This document shows positions 26,361-35,204 of a DNA stretch of 47,313 nt, piece by piece. Position numbers and translations under genes: made by a program. Below the pieces are notes generated by a model, which was not told the origin of the DNA, did no database searches, and worked only from the letters and a program-made list of their open reading frames with translations. Position 1 is the stretch's first letter. Every line of letters begins with the position of its first letter. The stretch spans positions 1 through 47,313 of the IMG/VR virus record IMGVR_UViG_3300043015_001032; one strand, written 5' to 3'. The stretch comes from a virus.

Positions 26361-27677
26361 ATGGCCTCAGTCGGATTTATCGGTGTAGGTAAGTTAGGAC
26401 AAGCCTGTGCCGAGATGGTCGCTGAAGTACATGATGTTGTTGGGTATGATGTTAATCCTGTAGAGCCTGAAAACTTTACAATGAGTGACACGTTAGAAGG
26501 AGCAGTTGTAGGACAAGATATTGTTTTTATTGCTGTACCTACACCGCATGACCCAAAATATGATGGAAAAGCACCAACCAGCCATTTACCAAATAAGGAC
26601 TTTGATTATAGTTTAGTCAAACAAGTACTTACAGAAGTAAATGCGGTTGCAACAAAAGACCAATTAGTAGTCCTTATATCAACAGTACTCCCTGGAACCA
26701 CCAGGAGAGAGTTTATTGATTTAATTCCAAATGCCAGATTCGTTTACAATCCATATCTTATTGCTATGGGTACAGTAAAGTGGGATATGGTTAATCCAGA
26801 AATGGTAATGATTGGAACCGAAGACGGAAGTGAAACAGGTGATGCAAAACAACTTGTTGACTTCTACAAAACAATAATGCAGAACGAACCCAGATACATA
26901 ATTGGTACTTGGGACGAAACAGAATGTATTAAAGTATTTTACAACACATTTATTAGTGCTAAAGTAAGTCTAGTAAACATGATACAAGACGTTGCAGAAA
27001 ACTTAGGTAATATAAATGCAGAAGTAGTATGTGATGCACTTGCAACTTCAGACAGACGTATTATGGGACCAGGTTACATGAAGCCAGGCATGGGCGATGG
27101 TGGTGCTTGTCACCCTAGAGATAATATTGCTTTACGTTGGATGGCTGAAGAACTTGATCTTGGATATGACTTGTTTGATGCTGTAATGCTTAGTAGAGAA
27201 AAACAAGCAGAAAACATGGCAAAACGATTAATAGATTTGGCATGTGAAACACATCCTGCATTTGGTCGTATTCCTGATTTACCTATTATTATTGTAGGTA
27301 AAGCATACAAGCCACTAGTAGAATATGAAGCCGGTTCGGCGAGTATGTTAGTGGGCCACTATGTAGAAAAGGGAAACTGTGACTTACATTACTATGATGA
27401 AAAAACAGGAGATATTCCTCCGCAAGAAGTGTTAGATAATCCAGCAGTATATCTATTAGCACATAACCCAAGTATTACATACGGTGATCAATTAGATACT
27501 GTACCAGGTTGGTATGGCGATCATAAAGTTACAGACTGCGACGATGCATTAGTATCAACAGGCAACGGAACAGAATTAACTTTTGCACCAGGTAGTATTG
27601 TAGTTGACCCGTGGAGAAAGACACCAGATATAGAAGGTGTAAATGTAATTCATTACGGTAATACGAGAAAGAGATAA
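26361..27677 (+). CDS. Nucleotide-sugar dehydrogenase (UDP-glucose 6-dehydrogenase family)
   Basis: A 438-residue protein of normal family length. The N-terminal NAD site is 'GFIGVGKLG' (GxGxxG at 8-13), followed by 'VGYDVN'. The middle helix has 'KVFYNTFISAKVSLVNMI', with K201 and N206 in the positions of the conserved Lys/Asn, and the catalytic cysteine is C250 in 'GDGGACHPRDN' (family: GGSCFPKD). The C-terminal domain has 'IIIVGKAYKP' (family GLAFKP). Reaction: two-step NAD-dependent oxidation of a UDP-hexose C6 to the uronic acid. Sugar and base specificity cannot be read. AGGAG precedes the ATG. The next gene follows after 2 bases. Confidence 0.85.
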   Translation: MASVGFIGVGKLGQACAEMVAEVHDVVGYDVNPVEPENFTMSDTLEGAVVGQDIVFIAVPTPHDPKYDGKAPTSHLPNKDFDYSLVKQVLTEVNAVATKDQLVVLISTVLPGTTRREFIDLIPNARFVYNPYLIAMGTVKWDMVNPEMVMIGTEDGSETGDAKQLVDFYKTIMQNEPRYIIGTWDETECIKVFYNTFISAKVSLVNMIQDVAENLGNINAEVVCDALATSDRRIMGPGYMKPGMGDGGACHPRDNIALRWMAEELDLGYDLFDAVMLSREKQAENMAKRLIDLACETHPAFGRIPDLPIIIVGKAYKPLVEYEAGSASMLVGHYVEKGNCDLHYYDEKTGDIPPQEVLDNPAVYLLAHNPSITYGDQLDTVPGWYGDHKVTDCDDALVSTGNGTELTFAPGSIVVDPWRKTPDIEGVNVIHYGNTRKR

Positions 27678-27679
27678 AA

Positions 27680-29005
27680 ATGAGTGAGCCTAGATATTGT
27701 AGTTTATTGTGGAAACACATCAGCAACGAGCCGTTAGGACATGTTCGTACATGTTGTATAGCAAGAGAACGAATAAAAAATCCTGTAGGGCAAGAGTATA
27801 CTCTAGGCGGAACTCCTTTAAGAGATATCTTTCATAGTGATCATTATAAAAAAATAAGACAAGAAATAAGAGATGGAAAATTACCAGATAATTGTGCGCC
27901 TTGTTGGCAAGACGAAAAAAATGGTAAAAAATCTAAAAGATTATTATACAACGAAATTGCAGAACAAAGGTATGGCGACATAGAATATGCTGAAGAACCA
28001 GATATGCCAGAAGATATACAACTTATTTTAAGTAATACATGTAATTTAAAATGCAGAAGTTGTAATCCTAATTATAGTAGCAAATGGGTTAAAGAAGCAG
28101 AAGATAGAAATTTACCATATGTTCAAGAAAAAGTTGCAGTTAAAGTAAACGATCAACAATCTTTTTTCTGGAGCAAAATGAATGATTGGTTACCTCATGT
28201 TAGATTCCTCGAAGTAATGGGAGGTGAACCATTATATATGAAAGAATTCAAGCAGTTTGCAGAAAAGTTAATCGATGACAATATTGCTAAAGATGTAGAG
28301 ATTACATTTAGTACAAATGGCACAACATTAAATAAAAAATTTATGGAAAAAATGATTAACAATTTTAAATCAATAGGATTTAATGTTAGTATAGATGCCG
28401 CAGTACAAAAAAGATTTGAGTATTTACGTCATGGTGCTGATTGGAAAGAAGTTGTAGATAACTTAGACTACTTTCATAATTTAGTAGAAGAACGTGGACT
28501 TAGTATCGGTATAACAATTACAGTAACCGTTTTTAATGTTATGTATCTTGCAGAATTACATAAGGCATTCGAAGAACGTTGGCCAAAATTTTTATTATTT
28601 CATAACATAGCAAATTTCCCTACATGGTTTAACTCTAATATATTTCCGGAAGAAGCAAAACCAGAAATATTAGAGCCTATAAAAGATTTAACACAATTTA
28701 GAGAAGAATACAGAGACGAAATACAAGGTATAATACATCATGTTATGATGCCAAGAAACGAAACAGTTATTCCATATGGAGATAGCGGTGAGGATACAAT
28801 TGATGCAGAAATAGAAAAACGATGGTTTATGTTTTGTAAAGAAATTGTTGCTGGAGATTTATATAGAAAAGAATTATTTGGAGATTGTTTCCCTGAACTA
28901 TTTACAATATTAGTAAAACATAAATCTTTTAATTATAGAAACATAGAATATAATGTAGTAAATTTTCCTGACTATGGAAAATTTGATAAAGGTGGTTTAA
29001 TATAA
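27680..29005 (+). CDS. Radical SAM protein 4, N-terminal twitch/SPASM-like
   Basis: A 441-residue protein, the first of five consecutive radical SAM genes. C121-x3-C125-x2-C128 ('TCNLKCRSCNP') and 'VMGGEPLYM' mark the core. N-terminal cysteines: C7 ('RYCSLLWKH'), C25-C26 ('RTCCIARERI'), C72-x2-C75 ('DNCAPCWQDEKNGKKSKR'), with an intervening 'LRDIFHSDHYKKIRQEI' like the SPASM 'eiW.s..~lR' segment. The ending 'EKRWFMFCKEIVAGDLYRKELF...FPEL' matches the C-terminal tail type of its paralogues. It shares one base with the next start. Substrate unknown. Confidence 0.85.
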   Translation: MSEPRYCSLLWKHISNEPLGHVRTCCIARERIKNPVGQEYTLGGTPLRDIFHSDHYKKIRQEIRDGKLPDNCAPCWQDEKNGKKSKRLLYNEIAEQRYGDIEYAEEPDMPEDIQLILSNTCNLKCRSCNPNYSSKWVKEAEDRNLPYVQEKVAVKVNDQQSFFWSKMNDWLPHVRFLEVMGGEPLYMKEFKQFAEKLIDDNIAKDVEITFSTNGTTLNKKFMEKMINNFKSIGFNVSIDAAVQKRFEYLRHGADWKEVVDNLDYFHNLVEERGLSIGITITVTVFNVMYLAELHKAFEERWPKFLLFHNIANFPTWFNSNIFPEEAKPEILEPIKDLTQFREEYRDEIQGIIHHVMMPRNETVIPYGDSGEDTIDAEIEKRWFMFCKEIVAGDLYRKELFGDCFPELFTILVKHKSFNYRNIEYNVVNFPDYGKFDKGGLI

Positions 29006-30243
29006 TGAGCAAAACATTTTGCCCGTTACCATGGAACCACTTAGGCACACACCCGCATGGCGGTGTTACACCTTGTTGTATTTCAGATATGACAGCAGGT
29101 AAAAATAGAGCAAGAAATTACGGTGAAGACCGAGATGAATTCTTCAACCTAAATGATCACAATATAGAAACACACATGAATAGTGATTATTTTAAACAGA
29201 TTAGAAAGGAGATGTTAAATGATATTGAGCCTCAAGCATGTAAAAGATGCTACCAGGAAGAAGGAAAAGGCCTTGAGAGCAAACGTGTCTACGAGTCCAA
29301 GATTTATAAGGACATTAACACCGATTACGCATCCAGAATTACTAGTGAGGACGGTAGCATACCTATGGACCTTCGCTTTGTTGAGTTGCGTCTTGGTAAT
29401 GTATGCAATGTTAGGTGTCGCACATGTAATCCGGCAAGTAGTTCAAGGTGGGTGGCAGACTATAAAAAGATTGTGGACTCATTAGAGTTTGTAAATGATG
29501 GATACAGTTGGTTAGATCACAAACATGATTTTCAATGGCCAGAAGACGAAAATTTTTATGAGGATTTATTTAAATGTGCACCTAATTTAGAAGTACTTTA
29601 TATAAATGGCGGAGAGCCTACATTAATAAAAGCACATTGGAAGTTTTTAGAAATGCTTGTGGAAAGTGGTCGTAGTAAAAATATTATATTATGGTATAAT
29701 ATTAACATGACAAATTTACCAGATAAAGCAATACCATTATGGAAAGAATTTAAAGAAGCCAGAGTTTGTCCTAGTATAGACGACTTAAATCACAGAAACA
29801 AATATATAAGATATCCTACAGAATGGTCAGATGTAGAGAGCAATTTAGATACTATATTAGCAGTACCAGAACTTACAGTTAGAATAACACAAACGGTTAG
29901 TGCATATAGTTACATTTATTTGGACGAGTTTTTAAACTGGGCACCATGTCCAGTTGATATGAACTTTGTATATGACCCTGATTACCTATCGCCTGGAATA
30001 TTACCTCCTGTCGTGAGACACGAGGCCCATACCAAGTTTAGAAAAACGATGGGTAACAGACATGAACTCGGAACATTGTTGAGCATGTATAATGACGATG
30101 ATTGGGATGAAGTTAAGTGGGAACACTTTTGTCGGTACAATGACGAGTTAGATAAAATACGCCAACATGAAGAAGGTTGGAGGGAAATATTCCCAGAATT
30201 AATAGAACTTTTAGAGAAACATGACATTCAGCACAGATATTAA
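29005..30243 (+). CDS. Radical SAM protein 5, N-terminal twitch/SPASM-like
   Basis: A 412-residue protein. Core: C134-x3-C138-x2-C141 ('VCNVRCRTCNP') and 'INGGEPTLI'. N-terminal cluster ligand candidates: C6 in 'TFCPLPWNH', C24-C25 in 'TPCCISDM', C79-x2-C82 before 'YQEEGKGLESKR'. The 'GKGxxSKR' linker after the CxxC is shared with proteins 4 and 7. The C-terminus reads 'REIFPELIELLEKHD', a tail motif (FPEL) recurring in several of the set. Start and stop overlap the neighbouring radical SAM genes by 1 and 23 bases. Confidence 0.85.
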   Translation: MSKTFCPLPWNHLGTHPHGGVTPCCISDMTAGKNRARNYGEDRDEFFNLNDHNIETHMNSDYFKQIRKEMLNDIEPQACKRCYQEEGKGLESKRVYESKIYKDINTDYASRITSEDGSIPMDLRFVELRLGNVCNVRCRTCNPASSSRWVADYKKIVDSLEFVNDGYSWLDHKHDFQWPEDENFYEDLFKCAPNLEVLYINGGEPTLIKAHWKFLEMLVESGRSKNIILWYNINMTNLPDKAIPLWKEFKEARVCPSIDDLNHRNKYIRYPTEWSDVESNLDTILAVPELTVRITQTVSAYSYIYLDEFLNWAPCPVDMNFVYDPDYLSPGILPPVVRHEAHTKFRKTMGNRHELGTLLSMYNDDDWDEVKWEHFCRYNDELDKIRQHEEGWREIFPELIELLEKHDIQHRY

Positions 30244-31444
30244 AGATCACAAAAATGATGTGATGTGTATCCTACCTTGGATTCATATGCACCCATGGCC
30301 TAATGGAAAAACTATGCTGTGTTGTGATTCACCATGGGAAGACCATATAGGTGATTTGCGAGAAAATAGTTTACAAGAAGTGTGGAATAGCGAACGTATG
30401 AAACAAGTTCGCTTAAACATGTTAAACGGTAAAAAGTGTTCGCAATGTGTACGTTGCTATGAGAAAGAAGAAAAAGGTCATGACAGTTTAAGAGTCAGAA
30501 GCAATCGCGACTGGTTAGAACCTCATTGGGATAAAGTTGAAAAAACAAATGCAGATGGAAGTTTAGATGATCTACATATAGTATATTTAGATTTTAGATT
30601 TAGTAATGTATGCAACTTACGTTGTAGATATTGTGGGCCTGAATTAAGCAGTAACTGGTATGCTGATGCTAAAGCAAGTACATTTAATGTGAGTCCTACA
30701 GAAAGAATCATACAAATTCGTAAAGACGTTGATGGCTTTATGGACGAGTTCGAACCTATGCTAGAACACATAGAACAAATATATTGGGCAGGTGGCGAGC
30801 CTATTATGATGGACGAGCATTGGGGTATAATGAATAAATTAGTAGAAATGGGTAAAACAGATATACGCATTTTTTATAATACAAACTTTACAACATTAAA
30901 TTATAAAAAATATGATGTGATAGAACTTTGGAAAAACTTTGATAAAATAAGTATAGGTGCTAGTTTAGATGCAGAAGGCGTACGAGGAGAATATCAACGT
31001 AAAGGTACTGTATGGTCAGATGTAGAAACCAATATACAGCGACTAAAAAAAGAAGCACCTGAAATAGATTTTTATATAAGTGCAACGGTCAGTGCCTATA
31101 ACGCCTGGCATATCACAGACTTCCATAGAAGTTGGGTTGACAAAGGTTACATCAAACCAGGCGACTGGTATATGAATGTACTTTTAAATAACCCACGTTT
31201 TAGAATGAGTGTGCTACCTGCAACACTAAAAGAAGAAATAAAAACAAAGTGGCAAAAACATTTAGAATGGTTAGAGCCTCAAGATCATATTGGTAGAGCA
31301 ACAGAAGGCTACAAAAGTTCTATTCAATTTTTAGATGACGACCACACAAATTTGTTAGATGAATTTAAAGCATTTAATGTAGAATTTGATAAACTGAGAG
31401 ATGAAAATTTCGATGATGTGTACCCGGAGTTATCTGGAATATGA
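30221..31444 (+). CDS. Radical SAM protein 6, N-terminal SPASM-like
   Basis: A 407-residue protein with the most complete SPASM-like N-terminus of the series: C16 in 'MCILPWIH', C34-C35, then 'IGDLRENSLQEVWNSERM' and 'VRLNMLNGKKCSQCVRC'. Core: C131-x3-C135-x2-C138 ('VCNLRCRYCGP') and 'WAGGEPIMM'. The 30221 ATG overlaps the previous gene by 23 bases, while an in-frame ATG at 30263 (M15, just before the first cysteine) would match the very short lead of protein 7; I kept the longer form but the start is open. Substrate unknown. Confidence 0.83.
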   Translation: MTFSTDIKDHKNDVMCILPWIHMHPWPNGKTMLCCDSPWEDHIGDLRENSLQEVWNSERMKQVRLNMLNGKKCSQCVRCYEKEEKGHDSLRVRSNRDWLEPHWDKVEKTNADGSLDDLHIVYLDFRFSNVCNLRCRYCGPELSSNWYADAKASTFNVSPTERIIQIRKDVDGFMDEFEPMLEHIEQIYWAGGEPIMMDEHWGIMNKLVEMGKTDIRIFYNTNFTTLNYKKYDVIELWKNFDKISIGASLDAEGVRGEYQRKGTVWSDVETNIQRLKKEAPEIDFYISATVSAYNAWHITDFHRSWVDKGYIKPGDWYMNVLLNNPRFRMSVLPATLKEEIKTKWQKHLEWLEPQDHIGRATEGYKSSIQFLDDDHTNLLDEFKAFNVEFDKLRDENFDDVYPELSGI

Positions 31445-32586
31445 GTTGCATATTACCATTTATAAATTTAGAAGCCAGAACTGATGGTACTATGGCGGCA
31501 TGTTGTATCATGCAAGAAACAGCAAAAAAAGATGATGGTACAGAATTTAATTTAGTAAATGGCGACACATTTAGTGATGTAAAAAATAGTAAATGGTTAA
31601 AAACTTTACAGGAAGATTTTGTACATGGAAAAAAATTCGAAGCATGTAATAATTGCTGGAAGGAAGAAGAAGCAGGTATAGAAAGTAAAAGATTGAGAGA
31701 AAACAAATTTTGGGGAGAAGACTTTAGACCCGATATAAAATCTTTAGATTTAAAATTAGGAAATATTTGTAATGCAAAATGTAGAATATGTAGCAGTTTT
31801 GCAAGTAGTCAATGGGCGGCAGAAGAAGTTAAAATGAATCCTCATAATGAAACAGCAAAACTGTTTAATAAGTTAGGAATGTGGCCGAAAAAGAATGAAG
31901 CATTTTGGGAAGACATAGACAAACATTTGCAAAACGTAGAGAAATTAGAATTTTTTGGTGGTGAACCGTTGCTTATCGAACGACATTATGAAATATTAGA
32001 AAGATGTGTAGAACTAGGTATAGCAGAAAACATAAGGATTGCATATAATACAAATGGTTCTATTTTCCCACAAGATAAAATATCTCTATGGGAAAAATTT
32101 AAGCGGGTAGAAATATTTGTAAGTCTAGATGATATAGATAATAGATTCGAATATATAAGACATCCAGGTAAATTTTCTGAAGCAATGTATCATTTAGAGT
32201 TATTTAATAAATTACCAAAAGATAAATTTGAGATAGGAATTTTTCAAACTTTTAGTATTTTTAATATTTGCAATATGGAAGAATTAACAAAACATGTAGA
32301 TAAAGATATACGCATACACTACAATATGGTGTTTACACCTAGTCATATATCGCCTAAAGTTTTACCAAAAAGAGTAAAAGAAAAAATAACATTAATGTAT
32401 AAAGATGCACCAGACTATATACAAAAAACATTAAAATTTATGAACGGCGATTCTTATGAAGATCGAGAGTGGCATAACTTTATACTAACAACAAAATTAA
32501 TAGATAAACATAGAGAAGAAAAATTTGAAAAAACATTTCCTACTTTGTTTAAACTTATAGAGAAAGATTGGAATGGAATACAGTAA
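31441..32586 (+). CDS. Radical SAM protein 7, N-terminal twitch/SPASM-like
   Basis: A 381-residue protein, the shortest of the eight. Core: C110-x3-C114-x2-C117 ('ICNAKCRICSS') and 'FFGGEPLLI'. N-terminal cysteines: C3 in 'MSCILPFIN', C21-C22 and C69-x2-C72 ('EACNNCWKEEEAGIESKR'). Most of the size difference is in the spacing between the N-terminal cluster and the barrel. The start uses an ATGA overlap with protein 6 and the stop overlaps protein 8 by 14 bases. The C-terminal 'FEKTFPTLFKLIEK' matches the tail of the paralogues. Confidence 0.84.
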   Translation: MSCILPFINLEARTDGTMAACCIMQETAKKDDGTEFNLVNGDTFSDVKNSKWLKTLQEDFVHGKKFEACNNCWKEEEAGIESKRLRENKFWGEDFRPDIKSLDLKLGNICNAKCRICSSFASSQWAAEEVKMNPHNETAKLFNKLGMWPKKNEAFWEDIDKHLQNVEKLEFFGGEPLLIERHYEILERCVELGIAENIRIAYNTNGSIFPQDKISLWEKFKRVEIFVSLDDIDNRFEYIRHPGKFSEAMYHLELFNKLPKDKFEIGIFQTFSIFNICNMEELTKHVDKDIRIHYNMVFTPSHISPKVLPKRVKEKITLMYKDAPDYIQKTLKFMNGDSYEDREWHNFILTTKLIDKHREEKFEKTFPTLFKLIEKDWNGIQ

Positions 32587-33877
32587 AACATTTTGTCCGT
32601 ATCCGTGGATACATGTAATGACACAACCAACAGGAACAGTAAGTTGGTGCTGTGTTGCTCGTGACAATTTTAAAAACGATGATGGCAGTATGTTTGATCT
32701 CAATAGAGGAGACAAAATTGAGAAAGTATGGAATAGCAATCATATGCGTAAAATCCGTAAGCAGATGATAGAAGGCGACGTGGTAAAAGGTTGTGAGCAT
32801 TGCTATGATTTAGAAGACATGGGATTCCCAAGTTATAGAACAAATTACATCAGAGACTGGTTTGAGTACAGTGAACGTGGAGAAGAAATACAAAACATTA
32901 TAGAAAAAAGTATTAATAATGATTATGTTGTAGAAGAGTCTCCAATGTATTTAGACTTTAGACTTGGCAATATGTGTAACCTGAAGTGTAGAATGTGCCA
33001 GCCTCAAAATAGTTCACAGATACAAAAAGAATATGCAAAGATTGAAGGTAATGATCCGTTAGCAGGTCAGTTTATAAAAGACAATTTTACTTGGGGACAG
33101 TTTGTAGATAACTTAACTAATTGGGAAGATGATCCAGACTTCTTAAAACAAGTCGAGGAATGGTTACCTAATGTGAGTAAACTTTACTTCACAGGGGGCG
33201 AACCAACTATTATTGAACGTGTATATTGGATTATGGAAAAGTGTGTAGAAATGGGAATTGCTAAAGATATCGAGTTAGTGTTTAATAGTAATATGACTAA
33301 TATACAAAAACGTTTCTTAGACTTAGTAGAGCAGTTTAAGAAAGTTCTAATGTGTGTAAGTGTAGATGCATATGGCCATGAGAATGAATATATCAGAGGT
33401 GCAAGTCATTGGAAACAAGTTGAGAAAAACTTGCGTAAATATTGTGCTAGTGATGTTATAGGTACTGTTTTGTTTAGTCCTGTTATACAAATATACAATG
33501 TATTAACTATTACAAAATTACTGACATTTATAGAAGATCTAGAAATAGAATATGGCAGAGAAGTATTTGTAACATTTCTAATTTGTGATTATCCAACAAG
33601 TTTAGACTTTAGAAACTGCCCAGAGCAAGTTAGAGAAGTTGCCGCAGGTAGATTAGAAATGTGGCTCAAACAAAGTAAAGTTTTAGCAAATAGGCCAGAA
33701 AATGTTCAAAGTATAAATGCAACAATTAAGGCGTTAAAAGAAAATAGAAAAGAAAATTGGGAGCAGGAATTAGTTACGTTTAAAAAATATACAAAATTAT
33801 TAGATAAACAGCGAAATGAAAACATGGAAGAAGCACTACCAGAACTTTGGAGATTAATGTATGCATCAAATAGATAA
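32573..33877 (+). CDS. Radical SAM protein 8, N-terminal twitch/SPASM-like
   Basis: A 434-residue protein, last of the uninterrupted run of five. Core: C135-x3-C139-x2-C142 ('MCNLKCRMCQP') and 'FTGGEPTII'. N-terminal cluster region: C8 in 'TFCPYPWIH', C26-C27 in 'SWCCVARD', 'KVWNSNHMRKIRKQMIEG', C74-x2-C77 ('GCEHCYDLEDMGFPSYR'). 'MYLDFRLGNMC' before the core is shared with proteins 5-7 (LxFRxxNxC), and it ends 'NMEEALPELWRLM'. Start and stop overlap neighbours by 14 and 17 bases. Substrate unknown; activity is plausible because all ligands are present. Confidence 0.85.
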   Translation: MEYSKTFCPYPWIHVMTQPTGTVSWCCVARDNFKNDDGSMFDLNRGDKIEKVWNSNHMRKIRKQMIEGDVVKGCEHCYDLEDMGFPSYRTNYIRDWFEYSERGEEIQNIIEKSINNDYVVEESPMYLDFRLGNMCNLKCRMCQPQNSSQIQKEYAKIEGNDPLAGQFIKDNFTWGQFVDNLTNWEDDPDFLKQVEEWLPNVSKLYFTGGEPTIIERVYWIMEKCVEMGIAKDIELVFNSNMTNIQKRFLDLVEQFKKVLMCVSVDAYGHENEYIRGASHWKQVEKNLRKYCASDVIGTVLFSPVIQIYNVLTITKLLTFIEDLEIEYGREVFVTFLICDYPTSLDFRNCPEQVREVAAGRLEMWLKQSKVLANRPENVQSINATIKALKENRKENWEQELVTFKKYTKLLDKQRNENMEEALPELWRLMYASNR

Positions 33878-34481
33878 TATTTGGGTATTCGGCGATAGTT
33901 ACGGTTCTGATGACTGCGAACATACATATATTAATATATTAAAACAAAAATTTAATGCACATATAAAGCATTTAGGTCAAAGAGGACATGGTCCTATATC
34001 TACATATGAACGATTTGCAGATGCACACAGGTTTATAAATGAGGGAGAAAATAATGATTTATGTATTATATTATGGAGCGAAAGTTTTAGAAGATGCGAT
34101 AAACATGGACTCCCTATCCCAGGACCAAATGCACAAATCAGAGATCCATATATTTCGGAAAATTACAAACTTGCAGTAAATTTATATCATGCACACTTAC
34201 AAAATCATTTACACGATATATCAACACTAGATGCTCTTCAAAAGGCTATTTCAGCAATGTGCCTACAAAAAAATACCATAAACTTACAATATTTTTGTTT
34301 TCCAGAAGAGGCAAAATATTTTAACCACGATTTTGATCTTTCTACTTTTAGTGTAACTTCGGATAATTTAGATGATTATACAGAAGAAGAATTTAGAAAT
34401 TTTAAGAATCATATGAGTCAAAAAAGTAATAAACTGTTTGCAGAAAAAATAATTAATGATTATGAAAAAATTACTAACTAA
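33861..34481 (+). CDS. SGNH/GDSL-like hydrolase or esterase
   Basis: A 206-residue protein with 'IWVFGDSYGSDDCEHTY' at the N-terminus, where G11-D12-S13 is the block I Ser motif of SGNH hydrolases, followed by 'GQRGHGPISTYE' (block II Gly) and 'CIILWSESFRR' (block III region). The C-terminus has 'NHMSQKSNKLFAEKI', which could supply the catalytic His, although the usual DxxH is not clear. The family removes or transfers acyl groups on lipids and sugars; in a glycan island, acetyl-ester chemistry is a reasonable guess. It overlaps radical SAM protein 8 by 17 bases and the next SGNH-like gene by 26. Confidence 0.55.
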   Translation: MHQIDNIWVFGDSYGSDDCEHTYINILKQKFNAHIKHLGQRGHGPISTYERFADAHRFINEGENNDLCIILWSESFRRCDKHGLPIPGPNAQIRDPYISENYKLAVNLYHAHLQNHLHDISTLDALQKAISAMCLQKNTINLQYFCFPEEAKYFNHDFDLSTFSVTSDNLDDYTEEEFRNFKNHMSQKSNKLFAEKIINDYEKITN

Positions 34482-35085
34482 CGGATGTAGTCATATAGAA
34501 GGCAGTGAAACTGAAAAGTCTATTGGAGATTTTATTTCTGAGCATTTAAAATATACACATGTAAATTTAGCAGAAGGTGGTGGCAGTAATCATAGAATTA
34601 TGCGTACAACTATGGAGTACTGTGAAAACAATGATGTAGATTTAGTTATTATAGGTTGGAGCACACACGAAAGATTTGAATTTAGTTTTGATACTGAAAG
34701 ACAGAATTATACATTACAAAAGCAATCAGAAAATCAGCAATTAGATAAATTTTATAGATATGCTGACTTACATTTAGCAGATTGGGATATAGGTTTAGAG
34801 CATACAATTACATACCAATTAGCATTACAGTATTTTTTACAATCTAAAAACATAGACTATGTATATTGCAATATGTTTAATAGTATACCTTTAACATGCC
34901 AAATACCTTTATGGAAACATATAGATACAACTAAGTATTATAAGCCAAATGAAAGTTTCATAGAAACATTTATGGCTACAAATCCAGACGATTTTAGTGA
35001 AACAAAACACATTAAAAGTAACGAATTGCACCAGAAGATAGCAAACGAAATTTTAGAAATGTATAAATGGAGATACATATCATGA
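34456..35085 (+). CDS. SGNH-like protein with GCS nucleophile block
   Basis: A 209-residue protein: 'LLTNGCSHIEGSETE' (GCS instead of GDS), 'LAEGGGSNHRIMRT' (block II), 'VIIGWSTHERFE' (block III) and a C-terminal 'IKSNELHQKIANEI', in which the His could be catalytic. The same GCS/GGSN/W-S/T-T pattern recurs in the 41433 and 43376 genes, so these three form one family. The likely function is hydrolase or acyltransferase on a sugar or lipid, unproven. A second in-frame ATG at 34462 is an equally good start. The stop TGA overlaps the next small gene's ATG. Confidence 0.55.
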   Translation: MIMKKLLTNGCSHIEGSETEKSIGDFISEHLKYTHVNLAEGGGSNHRIMRTTMEYCENNDVDLVIIGWSTHERFEFSFDTERQNYTLQKQSENQQLDKFYRYADLHLADWDIGLEHTITYQLALQYFLQSKNIDYVYCNMFNSIPLTCQIPLWKHIDTTKYYKPNESFIETFMATNPDDFSETKHIKSNELHQKIANEILEMYKWRYIS

Positions 35086-35204
35086 GCGAAGATAAAGACA
35101 AAAAAGAAGAAGAACTTAACTTAGATCTCACAAAAGAAGAAGAAGAAAAGTTAAAAAAGAAATTAGAAGAACTTAGAAAAAGAGACCCGTTCGTATATAG
35201 ATAA
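35082..35204 (+). CDS. Very small charged protein (40 aa)
   Basis: A 40-residue gene in the only gap between two coupled genes: its ATG overlaps the upstream TGA (ATGA) and its TAA shares one base with the next ATG (TAATG). The sequence is almost only Lys/Glu/Asp/Leu ('KKEEELNLDLTKEEEEKL'), forming an amphipathic helix with the tail 'RDPFVYR'. The precise overlap at both ends supports translation. The function is unknown. Confidence 0.6.
   Translation: MSEDKDKKEEELNLDLTKEEEEKLKKKLEELRKRDPFVYR

Noticed and set aside
30523-30870. 115-codon minus-strand open frame within radical SAM gene 6
   Set aside because: It is a shadow of the conserved cluster and SAM-binding region, with no start signals.
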